From contig CAYWNA010000165.1 in assembly GCA_964459305.1 (NCBI GenBank), forward strand, positions 1 through 29,651: a stretch of 29,651 nucleotides of DNA. Direction: 5' to 3'. Of the stretch, positions 1 to 6,804 are shown one piece after another. A program made the translations under genes and the position numbers. This stretch comes from CAYWNA01 sp964459305. Its GTDB lineage: Bacteria > Planctomycetota > Planctomycetia > Pirellulales > Pirellulaceae. Position 1 is the stretch's first letter. Every line of letters starts with the position of its first letter. The notes below the pieces were generated by a model. That model searched no databases. It was not told where the DNA came from and saw only the letters and a list, made by a program, of their open reading frames with translations.

Positions 1-306
1 GACGGCAGGACCATGGCCACGTCCGGCGGCGAAGCCCGCATCGTGACCCTCGCCCCCGACGGCAACACCCTCTCGCACGTCGGCGGCAAGACCGATCACC
101 CGAAGCTCGGACTCGACTTCTGTTCCGGTTGGGACCGATTGCCGTCGGGCCATTGCGTGATGGCCAATTGGCTTGGCCACGGCAAGCAAGGAACGGCGCC
201 GCATCTCATCGAGTTTTCGACAGACAACAAGATCGTTTGGACGTAGGAGGACCACGAGATGGCCCGGCAGGTGACCAACGTGCTGATGCTCGACGGCGTG
301 AAATAG
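1..306 (+). pseudogene. 3' end of a beta-propeller protein gene, interrupted by an in-frame TAG
   Basis: The frame is open from the window edge, so the true start lies outside. It encodes a propeller-like repeat ending in a blade rich in Trp and Gly (GHCVMANWLGHGKQG, then HLIEFSTDNKIVWT). TAG at 244-246 stops it, but the same frame continues for 19 more codons, ending ARQVTNVLMLDGVK, to a second TAG at 304-306. As I recall this family in planctomycetes, its members end with a Trp-containing segment followed by a 'VLVLDG'-like tail, so the first TAG most simply replaces a TGG Trp codon. It could be a real nonsense mutation that trims about 20 residues, a sequencing error, or read-through. The family assignment comes from pattern only, and the ligand or role is unknown. 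Confidence 0.5.
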
Positions 307-635
307 GCGTCGGGCGTCGCGAAGTCCCCACTTTGTGGAATCATGACGACGAGAGGGGATCGACATCGTTACTGAGGGCGTCGCTTGGGAAGGGCAATCC
401 AGGATGAAACGTGGGCTACTCAAGATGCTGAGCTTTACCAATACGACCATGTGTAAGACGTGAAGCTGACTCCTCTGGGCAACACTTCCTTGGTACGGGA
501 GTGTCTGCCGAGGCGATGGACCGGGGGTCGCCCGGTGCGGGAAAGCCGCACGCCGGTAAATACAGGGAATGAACCTTGTCGCGACAACGGGGAGGCGGTG
601 GCTGAAATTTCCCTTCTGCCACTGCTTTACCCACT
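307..635. other. Gene-free stretch with two strong hairpins (possible structured RNA or intron relic)
   Basis: No convincing gene is seen. Two adjacent hairpins stand out. One at 482-504 pairs ACACTTCC with GGGAGTGT around a 7-nt loop (one mismatch). One at 532-556 pairs CCGGTGCGG with CCGCA...CCGG around a GAAAG loop. The second resembles the GTGCGG-GAAA-CCGCAC hairpin found in many bacterial group II introns, but no reverse transcriptase and no domain V was found, so a relic is only a suggestion. Short ORFs here overlap each other on both strands and have no family resemblance. Confidence 0.3.
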
Positions 636-738
636 AAGAATTCAGGCGGTGAGGGCGTAGTCCGCCTGAATTCTTGCGAATCCAGCTACGAGTCTTGTCG
701 ACGAATCCTTGCCGCACCGCAACCCCGTTCCTGCGTCT
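636..738. repeat. Palindromic repeat family A, copy 1 (left end truncated, with tail)
   Basis: A perfect 14-bp stem (AAGAATTCAGGCGG at 636-649 against its complement at 662-675) encloses a 12-nt loop and is followed by GCGAATCCAGCTACG, the right terminus of family A. The matching left terminus (GTAGCTG...) is missing. A further tail of about 50 nt (roughly 690-738, GTCGACGAATCC...CCCGTTCCTGC) is shared with the copy at 16355-16470, so the mobile or duplicated unit is longer than the palindrome. It lies in the gap downstream of rng. Confidence 0.75.
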
Positions 739-798
739 CAAACCGACGGCCATCCTCCTCATGCGTTTTGGGCAGATGTGACAGGTAAGAAACGCAAG

Positions 799-2421
799 CT
801 AACCCGGCAGTTTGACCTCTCGGCCTTGATTATCACGGCAGTCCAACTCCAGGTGTTCCGGGAACAACGATTCGCTTCCCAGGATTTGGATCGTCATCTT
901 GGCGCTTTCCTCCAACTGCGTGACTTCCTTGCGTTTCTTGTTGTTCAGGTAAGAGGCCACTTCGTCATTGACTCGCACCGTAACCCGTGTGGCCTCGGGC
1001 TGTTGGCAAGCCAGCATCAGCATGCGCACCACTTCGATGGCCATGCTTTCCGCTTTCTTGACCACGCCGCGTCCGCTACAACACGGGCAGTCCATGTAGA
1101 CGCTGCGTTTCAGGCTGGGGCGCACTCGCTGGCGCGTCATCTCGATCAAGCCGAACGGGCTGGTACGCAGAATCTTCGTACGAGCGCGATCCCGCTTCAT
1201 GGCGTCGCGCAAAGCTCGTTCCACGCCGCGGCGATGTTTCTCGCGGCGCATGTCAATGAAGTCGTTGACGATCACGCCGCCCAGGTCGCGCAACCGCAAT
1301 TGCCTAGCGATTTCATTGGCGGCCGCCAAGTTGAGCTGATAAGCCGCCTCCTCGGCCGAATCATCGAGGCGGAAGCTACCGCTGTTGACATCGATCGCGA
1401 CCAATGCCTCCGTCTGATCAATCACGATCGAACCGCCATGCTTCAGCGGCACTTCGCGTTTGTGAATCTGGCCGATTTCCACTTCCAAGTTGTACTTGTG
1501 ATACAGTGGTTCCTTGCCGTCGTAAGAGTGGAGCCGGTGTACATTTCGGGGCATGACCAGTTGCAGGAAGTCCTTTGCCCGTGTGTAGGCGTCCGGCTCG
1601 TCTATGAAGATCGCATCGACATCTGAGGTGAAGATGTCGCGGATCGTACGGATGATCATGTCGCTCTCTTCGTAGATGTCGACGGGCGCTTCACTCTTCT
1701 TCAGCCGGCGAACGATGACTTTCCACAGTCGGAGCAGATATGCCAGGTCTCGCGACAATTCCCTCTTGGTACGGCCCTGACCAGCCGTGCGGACGATGAA
1801 GCCCAATCCTTTGGGCGGATTTAACTCCAGCAGAGTGTCGCGTAGCTTTCGACGTTCTTCCTCGTCGTCGATTTTTCGAGACACGCCTACTCGTCCCAAC
1901 GCTGGCATCAGCACGAGGTACCGACCCGGAATGCTGATATAGGTGGAAAGGGTCGGACCTTTCGTACCGATTCCTTCTTTGATCACTTGGACCAACACTT
2001 CGTCGCCACGGCGGAAGATCTCCTGAATGGGAGGCTTGAAGCGAGGTCGTCCGCCCTGACGTTGCGAGCGGCCGCGTCCGCGTTGCGGCCTGCGATCCGG
2101 CTCGTCGTCGCCAACATCAATTCCGTCAGTGCGACCGTTGTCGCCCCTGGACGACGGCGGTTCCGGGGTAAAGCCGCCCTGGCGGAAGTACTGAGGTTCG
2201 ACGTCGCTGATATGCAAGAATCCGTTCCGCCCCACGCCGAAATCGACGAAGGCGGCCTGGATGCTCGGTTCCAGATTGACAATTTTTCCTTTGTAGATGT
2301 TGCCAACGTAGTTATCTTGGCTGGCGCGCTCGATGTAAAGCTCTTCAAGCAGACCTTCCTCAATGATTGCAATCCGGCACTCTTCCGGCTGCGACACGTT
2401 GATCAGCATTTCCTTTTTCAT
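799..2421 (-). CDS. rng: Ribonuclease E/G family endoribonuclease
   Basis: This is an endoribonuclease for mRNA decay and rRNA processing (RNase G/E catalytic core, 540 aa). An S1 domain begins near residue 38 (NYVGNIYKGKIVNL) and is split by a glycine/arginine-rich insert at about 78-130 (RRPQRGRGRSQRQGG). The DNase I-like catalytic part keeps the acidic motif AIDVNSG (Asp344) and the GGVIVNDFIDM motif (Asp387/Asp390). The zinc-link is CPCC at 445-448, matching the family CPxC that joins protomers. There is no long C-terminal degradosome scaffold, so it is RNase G-like in length. The ATG start gives the usual MKKEMLINV N-terminus and has GAGGAA about 13 nt upstream. It is the last gene of the hpf-pts cluster and overlaps the DUF2344 gene by 62 nt in another frame, suggesting coupled translation. 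Confidence 0.95.
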   Translation of the reverse strand: MKKEMLINVSQPEECRIAIIEEGLLEELYIERASQDNYVGNIYKGKIVNLEPSIQAAFVDFGVGRNGFLHISDVEPQYFRQGGFTPEPPSSRGDNGRTDGIDVGDDEPDRRPQRGRGRSQRQGGRPRFKPPIQEIFRRGDEVLVQVIKEGIGTKGPTLSTYISIPGRYLVLMPALGRVGVSRKIDDEEERRKLRDTLLELNPPKGLGFIVRTAGQGRTKRELSRDLAYLLRLWKVIVRRLKKSEAPVDIYEESDMIIRTIRDIFTSDVDAIFIDEPDAYTRAKDFLQLVMPRNVHRLHSYDGKEPLYHKYNLEVEIGQIHKREVPLKHGGSIVIDQTEALVAIDVNSGSFRLDDSAEEAAYQLNLAAANEIARQLRLRDLGGVIVNDFIDMRREKHRRGVERALRDAMKRDRARTKILRTSPFGLIEMTRQRVRPSLKRSVYMDCPCCSGRGVVKKAESMAIEVVRMLMLACQQPEATRVTVRVNDEVASYLNNKKRKEVTQLEESAKMTIQILGSESLFPEHLELDCRDNQGREVKLPG

Positions 2422-3106
2422 GGGATTGTTTCGTTTCCTCGTTAGAGTTGTACGGCTTTGGGGCGAGCTCTACTGCGGTCCGCGTCAGATAGCAGCCTTC
2501 GGTGTCCAGATCGTCCAACCCCAATGTCTCCAAGACTTCTTTGGGCCGGACGCTGCCTTGGCTGTCCACGTTCAACCGGAACTGAAGCACGCCACCGTCG
2601 AAATGGAGATGGTCCAATGCGGCCTTCAAATCAACTGGCGCCTTGCGGCCATCTCGTTCGATCAAATACGACGATTGTTCGGCAAGCTGACACATACGCT
2701 CTGTCAAGCATGCGTGGTGTGATTCGGGAATCGGCATCGCATAGGTCATCCGCCTGACCCGCGCCTTGCCCTCATCCGGGCGCAGCAGTCGCAGATCGGC
2801 AATGGTCAAACCTGGAGGGCTTTGAGGGGAGAGTCGCTCGATGAGTTGGTCGGCGTCGACAAGTTCGGCCACTTCGAATTCCATCACTTCGTCCACGCCC
2901 TCGATTCCTAGTGCCAAAGCCGAAGGAAAGCTCATCCTGGCCTTGGGGTGAAAACCTTCGCTCATGCTAAGCCGCAGGCCGGCCCGGCGGAACCATCGTT
3001 CGAAGGTCCGCACGAGATCGCGGTGACCGATCATCCGCAGCTCTCTCTCCTTCCGAAAGCGGATGCGTACGCGCTGTCGTATCATCCCGTGTTTTCCGTT
3101 GCTCAA
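2360..3106 (-). CDS. DUF2344 / TIGR03936 family protein (radical SAM-linked)
   Basis: The 248-residue protein matches the DUF2344 family by its N-terminal RQRVRIRFRKERELRMIGHRDLVRTFERWFRRAGL and the SEGFHPKARMSF motif with an ALALGIEG stretch. The family is called 'radical SAM-linked' because it is usually fused or adjacent to a B12-binding radical SAM protein (TIGR03960). Its biochemical role is not established as far as I know. Here the radical SAM partner is not adjacent: ptsI ends 7 nt upstream and rng follows with a 62-nt overlap. The last 20 or so residues come from the stretch overlapping rng and are probably not conserved. Met8 (MIRQRVRIRF) is an alternative start. Confidence 0.85.
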   Translation of the reverse strand: MSNGKHGMIRQRVRIRFRKERELRMIGHRDLVRTFERWFRRAGLRLSMSEGFHPKARMSFPSALALGIEGVDEVMEFEVAELVDADQLIERLSPQSPPGLTIADLRLLRPDEGKARVRRMTYAMPIPESHHACLTERMCQLAEQSSYLIERDGRKAPVDLKAALDHLHFDGGVLQFRLNVDSQGSVRPKEVLETLGLDDLDTEGCYLTRTAVELAPKPYNSNEETKQSHEKGNADQRVAAGRVPDCNH

Positions 3107-3113
3107 ATCTCTA

Positions 3114-4844
3114 CTATCCTATCTTTTTCAACTCGTCTCGCAGATACACGTCGACGTCCTTTGCGCTTTCCATCGTCATAGCACGCCGGGCGACGGCTTC
3201 GCATTGTTCGATGGTTACGCTTCGGCAGACCTCCTTGATCTCCGGGACGGCTATCGGCGGCACGCTCATCTCGCGCAGGCCCAATCCCAGCAGCAACATG
3301 GTGTAGGCCGGCTCGCCGCTCATTTGGCCACATAGGCTCGCTTTCACGTTCGCCTGGACGGCCGCTTTGAGCGAGCTATCGATCAGCCGCAACACGGCGG
3401 GGTCCGCGGCCTGGTACAAATCCGCGACGTCCGGATTCGTCCGGTCGACGGCCAGTGTGTACTGGATGAGGTCGTTGGTGCCGATGCTGATGAAGTTGAC
3501 TTCACGCAGGAATCGGTCGATCATCATCGCCGCGGCCGGCGATTCGACCATCATGCCGACGCGTAACTGGTGGTTGAATTCAATGCCTTGATCGGAAAGA
3601 TCTTTCATCGCGTCAGACAGCACTCCTCGCGCCTGCCGTAACTCTCTCAGCGTCGAAATCAAGGGGAACATTACCTGGACGTCACCCAAGACGCTCGCCC
3701 TCAGAATGGCACGCAACTGGGGACGGAACAGTTGCTGATTCCGAAGGGCCAGGCGGATACTGCGCAGCCCCAGAAACGGATTGCGTTCTTCGTCCGAGTC
3801 GACCTGCGCCAATCCCATCTTGTCAGCGCCCAGATCAAGCGTGCGGATGACGATTGGGCGTTTTCCCATTGCCCGGATCACCTCGGCGTAGGCTCGGTAG
3901 TGGTCTTCTTCAGAGGGTTCGGTCTCGCTTTCGAGATAGAGGAACTCGGTGCGGTACAGACCGACGCCGTCGGCGCCCCGCTCCAAGCAGTGTTCCGCCT
4001 CGTGCGGAAACTCGATGTTGGCCATAAGCCGGACCCGCACTCCGTCTCTTGTCTCCGCAGGCAGATTACGCAGTGACTCCAGTTGCGAAGCCACGACGCG
4101 ATGGTGCTCGACTTCTTCCCGGTAGCGTGCCAACGTCTTTGCGTCTGGACGGAGAATCACGCGGCCAACGTCACCATCGACGACGACCAAATCGCCGCCG
4201 GACACATCCGTCATGAACTTGCCAGTGCCGACGACCGCGGGGATCTCCAAGCCTTTGGCAACGATCGCCGTATGACCGCCCGCGCCGCCGATCTCCGTGA
4301 CGAAGCCCAACACAAAGTCCGTATTCAGCCTTGCTGTCTCGCTGGGCGTAAGATTGTGGGCGAGCACGATGACCGGCGAAGTCAGATGGGACAGTTCCTC
4401 GCGGCGGCGTCCGAGCAAGTTTCTTAACAGGCTCTTTTCGAGGTCGAAAATATCGTGAACCCGTTCGGCCAAGTAGGGACTGTCCGATTCCTCGAACACC
4501 TTGGCATACCCGCGCAGAGTGTGGCTGACAGCGTACTCGGGCGAATATTTTTCCTCGCGAATCAATCGCTCGGCCTTTTCCCGCAGGCGGGGATCCTGCA
4601 GCATTTGCAGATGAGCGGAGAAGATGGCGCCGACCTGATCGCCCAACTGCAAGGAAACCGAATCACGATCGCGTTCGATCTCTTTGGCGACGGCGCCGAT
4701 CGTGTTGTCCAGACGCTCCAACTCCTCGTCGACCGCATCGCGCGCAACGAACTGCCGAGGAATGCGAAATCCCTCGTTGTCGATCACCATCGCTTCGCCA
4801 ATGGCCACGCCTGGCGAAACCGCTATTCCATCCAGTGTTTGCAT
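3114..4844 (-). CDS. ptsI: PTS enzyme I, phosphoenolpyruvate-protein phosphotransferase
   Basis: Enzyme I takes phosphate from phosphoenolpyruvate and passes it to HPr in the cytoplasm. The 576-residue protein has the family N-terminus (MQTLDGIAVSPGVAIG). The phospho-histidine motif is GGAGGHTAIVAKGLEIPAVVG with His191, and the PEP-binding barrel has GLYRTEFLY (about 295-303), GTNDLIQYTLAVDR (about 455-468) and the active-site Cys505 in SLCGQMSGEP. All the expected catalytic residues are present and the length is normal. I chose the ATG at 4844 because it fits the family start, although no clear Shine-Dalgarno precedes it. A TTG at 4916 would add 24 unconserved residues. The gene follows ptsH by 93 nt and precedes the DUF2344 gene by 7 nt. 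No EIIB or EIIC gene is in the window. Confidence 0.95.
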   Translation of the reverse strand: MQTLDGIAVSPGVAIGEAMVIDNEGFRIPRQFVARDAVDEELERLDNTIGAVAKEIERDRDSVSLQLGDQVGAIFSAHLQMLQDPRLREKAERLIREEKYSPEYAVSHTLRGYAKVFEESDSPYLAERVHDIFDLEKSLLRNLLGRRREELSHLTSPVIVLAHNLTPSETARLNTDFVLGFVTEIGGAGGHTAIVAKGLEIPAVVGTGKFMTDVSGGDLVVVDGDVGRVILRPDAKTLARYREEVEHHRVVASQLESLRNLPAETRDGVRVRLMANIEFPHEAEHCLERGADGVGLYRTEFLYLESETEPSEEDHYRAYAEVIRAMGKRPIVIRTLDLGADKMGLAQVDSDEERNPFLGLRSIRLALRNQQLFRPQLRAILRASVLGDVQVMFPLISTLRELRQARGVLSDAMKDLSDQGIEFNHQLRVGMMVESPAAAMMIDRFLREVNFISIGTNDLIQYTLAVDRTNPDVADLYQAADPAVLRLIDSSLKAAVQANVKASLCGQMSGEPAYTMLLLGLGLREMSVPPIAVPEIKEVCRSVTIEQCEAVARRAMTMESAKDVDVYLRDELKKIG

Positions 4845-4937
4845 CGCGGGGCTGGGCCGGCCGACAGATGACGGGAGGGATCGTTCACTGCCGTCGAGAT
4901 GCCGGCGGGCGATCAACCAGTCGCTTCCATCATGCGG

Positions 4938-5258
4938 TCAGGCCGAGCCGAGTTGTTTGTTTCTCGTTTCGTCTGCCAAGTCTTCCACGGGGTTCTCATG
5001 CTCGACCAGACGCCCCAACGCTTCGACAGCTTCGTGAGCATCGTTCCCACTGGCTGTGATCGTCAACGGCGTTCCCTTGCCCGCGCCGAGCGTGAGAACG
5101 TCCAGAATGCTTTTTCCGTCTACCCGTTTTCCGTCTTTGATTACCTCGATCGTGGAATCAAAGCGTTTTGCCAGTCTGGCAAATAGGTCCGCAGGCCGAG
5201 CGTGCAAACCTTGCGGATTGCCGACGGTCACCTTCCTACTTACGACGGTATTCGCCAT
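4938..5258 (-). CDS. ptsH: HPr, phosphocarrier protein of the PTS
   Basis: HPr carries phosphate from enzyme I to EIIA proteins. The active-site motif is GLHARPA with His19. The second motif, DGKSILDVLTLGA, contains Ser50, equivalent to the Ser46 that HPr kinase phosphorylates in Firmicutes and many other bacteria. At 106 residues it is longer than the usual 85-90 because of a C-terminal acidic/polar tail (from about residue 89, ENPVEDLADETRNKQ). No hprK is seen in the window, so whether Ser50 is used cannot be told. It lies 33 nt after ptsN in the same direction, so the three phosphorelay genes are contiguous. Confidence 0.93.
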   Translation of the reverse strand: MANTVVSRKVTVGNPQGLHARPADLFARLAKRFDSTIEVIKDGKRVDGKSILDVLTLGAGKGTPLTITASGNDAHEAVEALGRLVEHENPVEDLADETRNKQLGSA

Positions 5259-5291
5259 CGAAACTCAAGTTCGCATCAATCGGACGGCGGA

Positions 5292-5762
5292 CTACAATTG
5301 GTCATTGTCCGCCTCGTCCAGTAGTTGTCTGATGTCATCCACAGTCTGCGCCTGTCGCAGGAAACGACAGAACATGTCATTGTGAAGCTGGCGCGAGATG
5401 TTCTCCAAGGCCCTCAAGTGGTCGCCGGGGCGATCGGGCGGTGATACCAGCAGGAAAAAAATCATCACCCCTTCGCCATCCAGGCTCTTGAAATCGACTC
5501 CGCCACGACTGATGCCCACCGTGCCGATGAGCCTGTCGACGCTTGGATGTTTGGTGTGAGGAACGGCGACACCGCGGCCAATGCCTGTGCTGCCCAGCTC
5601 TTCACGTTTCATCACGGCATCGACAATACCTTTCTTGTCATCCTCCTTGATGCCGCCGGCCGAAACCAGCGAATCCACTAATTCCACGATCACGCTCTCC
5701 TTGTCGCCTGCTGCGAGCTCTGCCGTGATCGCTTCAGATTCTATGAAATCAGCAAACTTCAT
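5292..5762 (-). CDS. ptsN: PTS EIIA domain protein (PtsN/fructose-type EIIA)
   Basis: This single-domain EIIA (156 aa) is the presumed phosphate acceptor from HPr. The phospho-histidine site is GRGVAVPHTKHPSV with His69, in the typical EIIA-Ntr/Fru context, followed by FFLLVSPPDRPGDHLRALENISR. It has no EIIB or EIIC domain, which points to a regulatory rather than a transport role. The ATG at 5762 is preceded by AAAGGA at good spacing. The frame stays open upstream but encodes unconserved residues. It sits 80 nt downstream of hpf, an hpf-ptsN pairing also known next to rpoN in proteobacteria, but no rpoN is visible here. Confidence 0.92.
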   Translation of the reverse strand: MKFADFIESEAITAELAAGDKESVIVELVDSLVSAGGIKEDDKKGIVDAVMKREELGSTGIGRGVAVPHTKHPSVDRLIGTVGISRGGVDFKSLDGEGVMIFFLLVSPPDRPGDHLRALENISRQLHNDMFCRFLRQAQTVDDIRQLLDEADNDQL

Positions 5763-5842
5763 ACCCTGTGTCCTTTCAATCAATAGCGTGCAGCAGCTGC
5801 AGACCACCTTCGAAGCGGCTGCCCGGAGCCTGCACGAGAGCG

Positions 5843-6193
5843 TCACTCGTCATCAGGTTCAGGCTCTACCGGCGGTTCGACTCGGCCCAAAGCCTGGGAG
5901 CGACGGTCGCGGCGTTTGTCTTTGTGCTTTCTCAACTGCTGTTCGATCTTATCGACCACGCCGTCCAACGCGGCCATAACGTTGCTGGAGGTGTCGTTAG
6001 CAACGAAATTGTCCGATCGTTCGACCGACACCGTCAACTCGACGCTCGGAGACTCGTGACGCTCAAGATTCACGATGACTTCGATTGCCGTAACGCGATC
6101 GTAGAATCGGCGCAGTTTTTGCACTTTTTCCACGATCTTCTCTTGCGTGTCCGAGCTGAGATGTCCGTGTCGGGCCGAAATATTAACTTGCAC
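5843..6193 (-). CDS. hpf: Ribosome hibernation promoting factor (short HPF / RaiA family)
   Basis: HPF binds the 30S decoding region in slow growth and inactivates ribosomes as hibernating particles. The 116-residue product starts MQVNISARHGHLSSDTQEKIVEKVQKL and has the family pattern of a beta strand, helix and the VELTVSVERSDNFVANDTSSNVMAALDGVVDKIEQQLRKHK segment. It has only the N-terminal domain plus a charged tail, so it is the short form without the long-HPF dimerisation domain. The start is GTG, supported by AAGGAG 9 nt upstream. It is the first gene of the minus-strand cluster and a plausible promoter lies 78-106 nt upstream. Confidence 0.92.
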   Translation of the reverse strand: MQVNISARHGHLSSDTQEKIVEKVQKLRRFYDRVTAIEVIVNLERHESPSVELTVSVERSDNFVANDTSSNVMAALDGVVDKIEQQLRKHKDKRRDRRSQALGRVEPPVEPEPDDE

Positions 6194-6270
6194 CGAAACT
6201 AACTCCTTTGGAATCTTAACTACAAACCTGGCTTGGCGTTACCGCTGAGGACAATCCATCAGAAAAGTCT

Positions 6271-6299
6271 ATTCTAGTGGTCTCGTAAGCCGGGAACAA
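6271..6299 (-). promoter_or_regulatory. Candidate sigma70-type promoter of the hpf-pts-rng cluster
   Basis: On the minus strand, TTGTTC (6294-6299) and TAGAAT (6271-6276) are separated by 17 nt. The -10 matches 5 of 6 consensus bases, the -35 only 3 of 6. It would give a leader of about 70 nt before the hpf GTG. This is position and consensus only; planctomycete promoters often differ from TTGACA/TATAAT. Confidence 0.35.
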
Positions 6300-6338
6300 A
6301 TGCAAATCTACGTCGCGTGTGGCAACTCTTTCCGGCAA

Positions 6339-6400
6339 ATAGTTGAATTCGCAATACTTCAGGATCGTGGATGGTTCTGAGTTCTTGCGAATCCAGCTAC
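6339..6400. repeat. Palindromic repeat family A, copy 2 (diverged)
   Basis: The left half ATAGTTGAATTCGCAATACT pairs imperfectly with the right half AGTTCTTGCGAATCCAGCTAC, leaving a centre of about 20 nt. The right half matches copy 1 almost exactly. It lies upstream of the putative hpf promoter. Reading frames through it give 'SWIRKNS'-like peptides that are artefacts of the repeat. Confidence 0.7.
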
Positions 6401-6575
6401 CGTACCGACCGCCATAGAATCTGGCAACGCACCCGCACTCCCCTACGGGTCGGGTGTTCTCCAACAATCCTCAGTCTATTCGTTGTGACGGTGGGCAAGA
6501 AGGGGCGTTCTGGCGTCGATGTGCCAAAAAATGGCTGTGAGCGGGTGAGTGAAAGGGGTTTGACAAGACGGGATG

Positions 6576-6595
6576 CTCCATTCTGCCGAATGGAG
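6576..6595. other. Perfect 8-bp hairpin in the gene-free region 6401-6667
   Basis: CTCCATTC and GAATGGAG surround a TGCC loop. No T-tract follows on either strand, so it is not a standard intrinsic terminator. A TTGACA lies 10 nt before it on the plus strand with no -10 partner at the right distance. The rest of 6401-6667 holds no gene or motif that I recognise. Confidence 0.35.
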
Positions 6596-6667
6596 TGCAA
6601 ACGAGCCGAACGGGTGGAATTAGTCCGCCAGCTTAGGATCGGCGCCGAAATAGTTTCTGAATTCATG

Positions 6668-6734
6668 GTAGCCGAAGTCGCCAGACTTTGGTCGCTTGCC
6701 ATGGAAAAAACCAAACTCTGGCAAGTTCGGCTAC
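6668..6734. repeat. Palindromic repeat family A, variant copy (copy 3)
   Basis: GTAGCCGAAGTCGCCAGACT (6668 on) pairs with the complementary arm ending at 6734 (AGTTCGGCTAC) over 24 bp with 3 mismatches, around a 19-nt centre containing an A-run. The ends (GTAGC.GAA.TCGC.AGA) agree with the other family A copies, but the arms differ at several paired positions, which suggests compensatory divergence of a structured element. Confidence 0.7.
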
Positions 6735-6804
6735 ATTGAGCAAATGCCGGTATTGTGTCTACGGCGATCCTTAATCGCTGGCCCTTCATTCCTGTCCGCT
6801 TAAT

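Noticed and set aside
709..1626. 305-codon plus-strand frame opposite rng
   Set aside because: It is antisense to a clear RNase E/G gene with conserved catalytic motifs and resembles no known protein; high-GC antisense frames are expected.
6216..6467. 83-codon minus-strand frame containing a 'SWIRKNS' peptide
   Set aside because: The peptide is the translation of palindrome family A; similar peptides arise from the other copies, for example near 16400.
6560..6565. Perfect TTGACA
   Set aside because: No -10-like hexamer at 16-18 nt, and no plus-strand gene follows.
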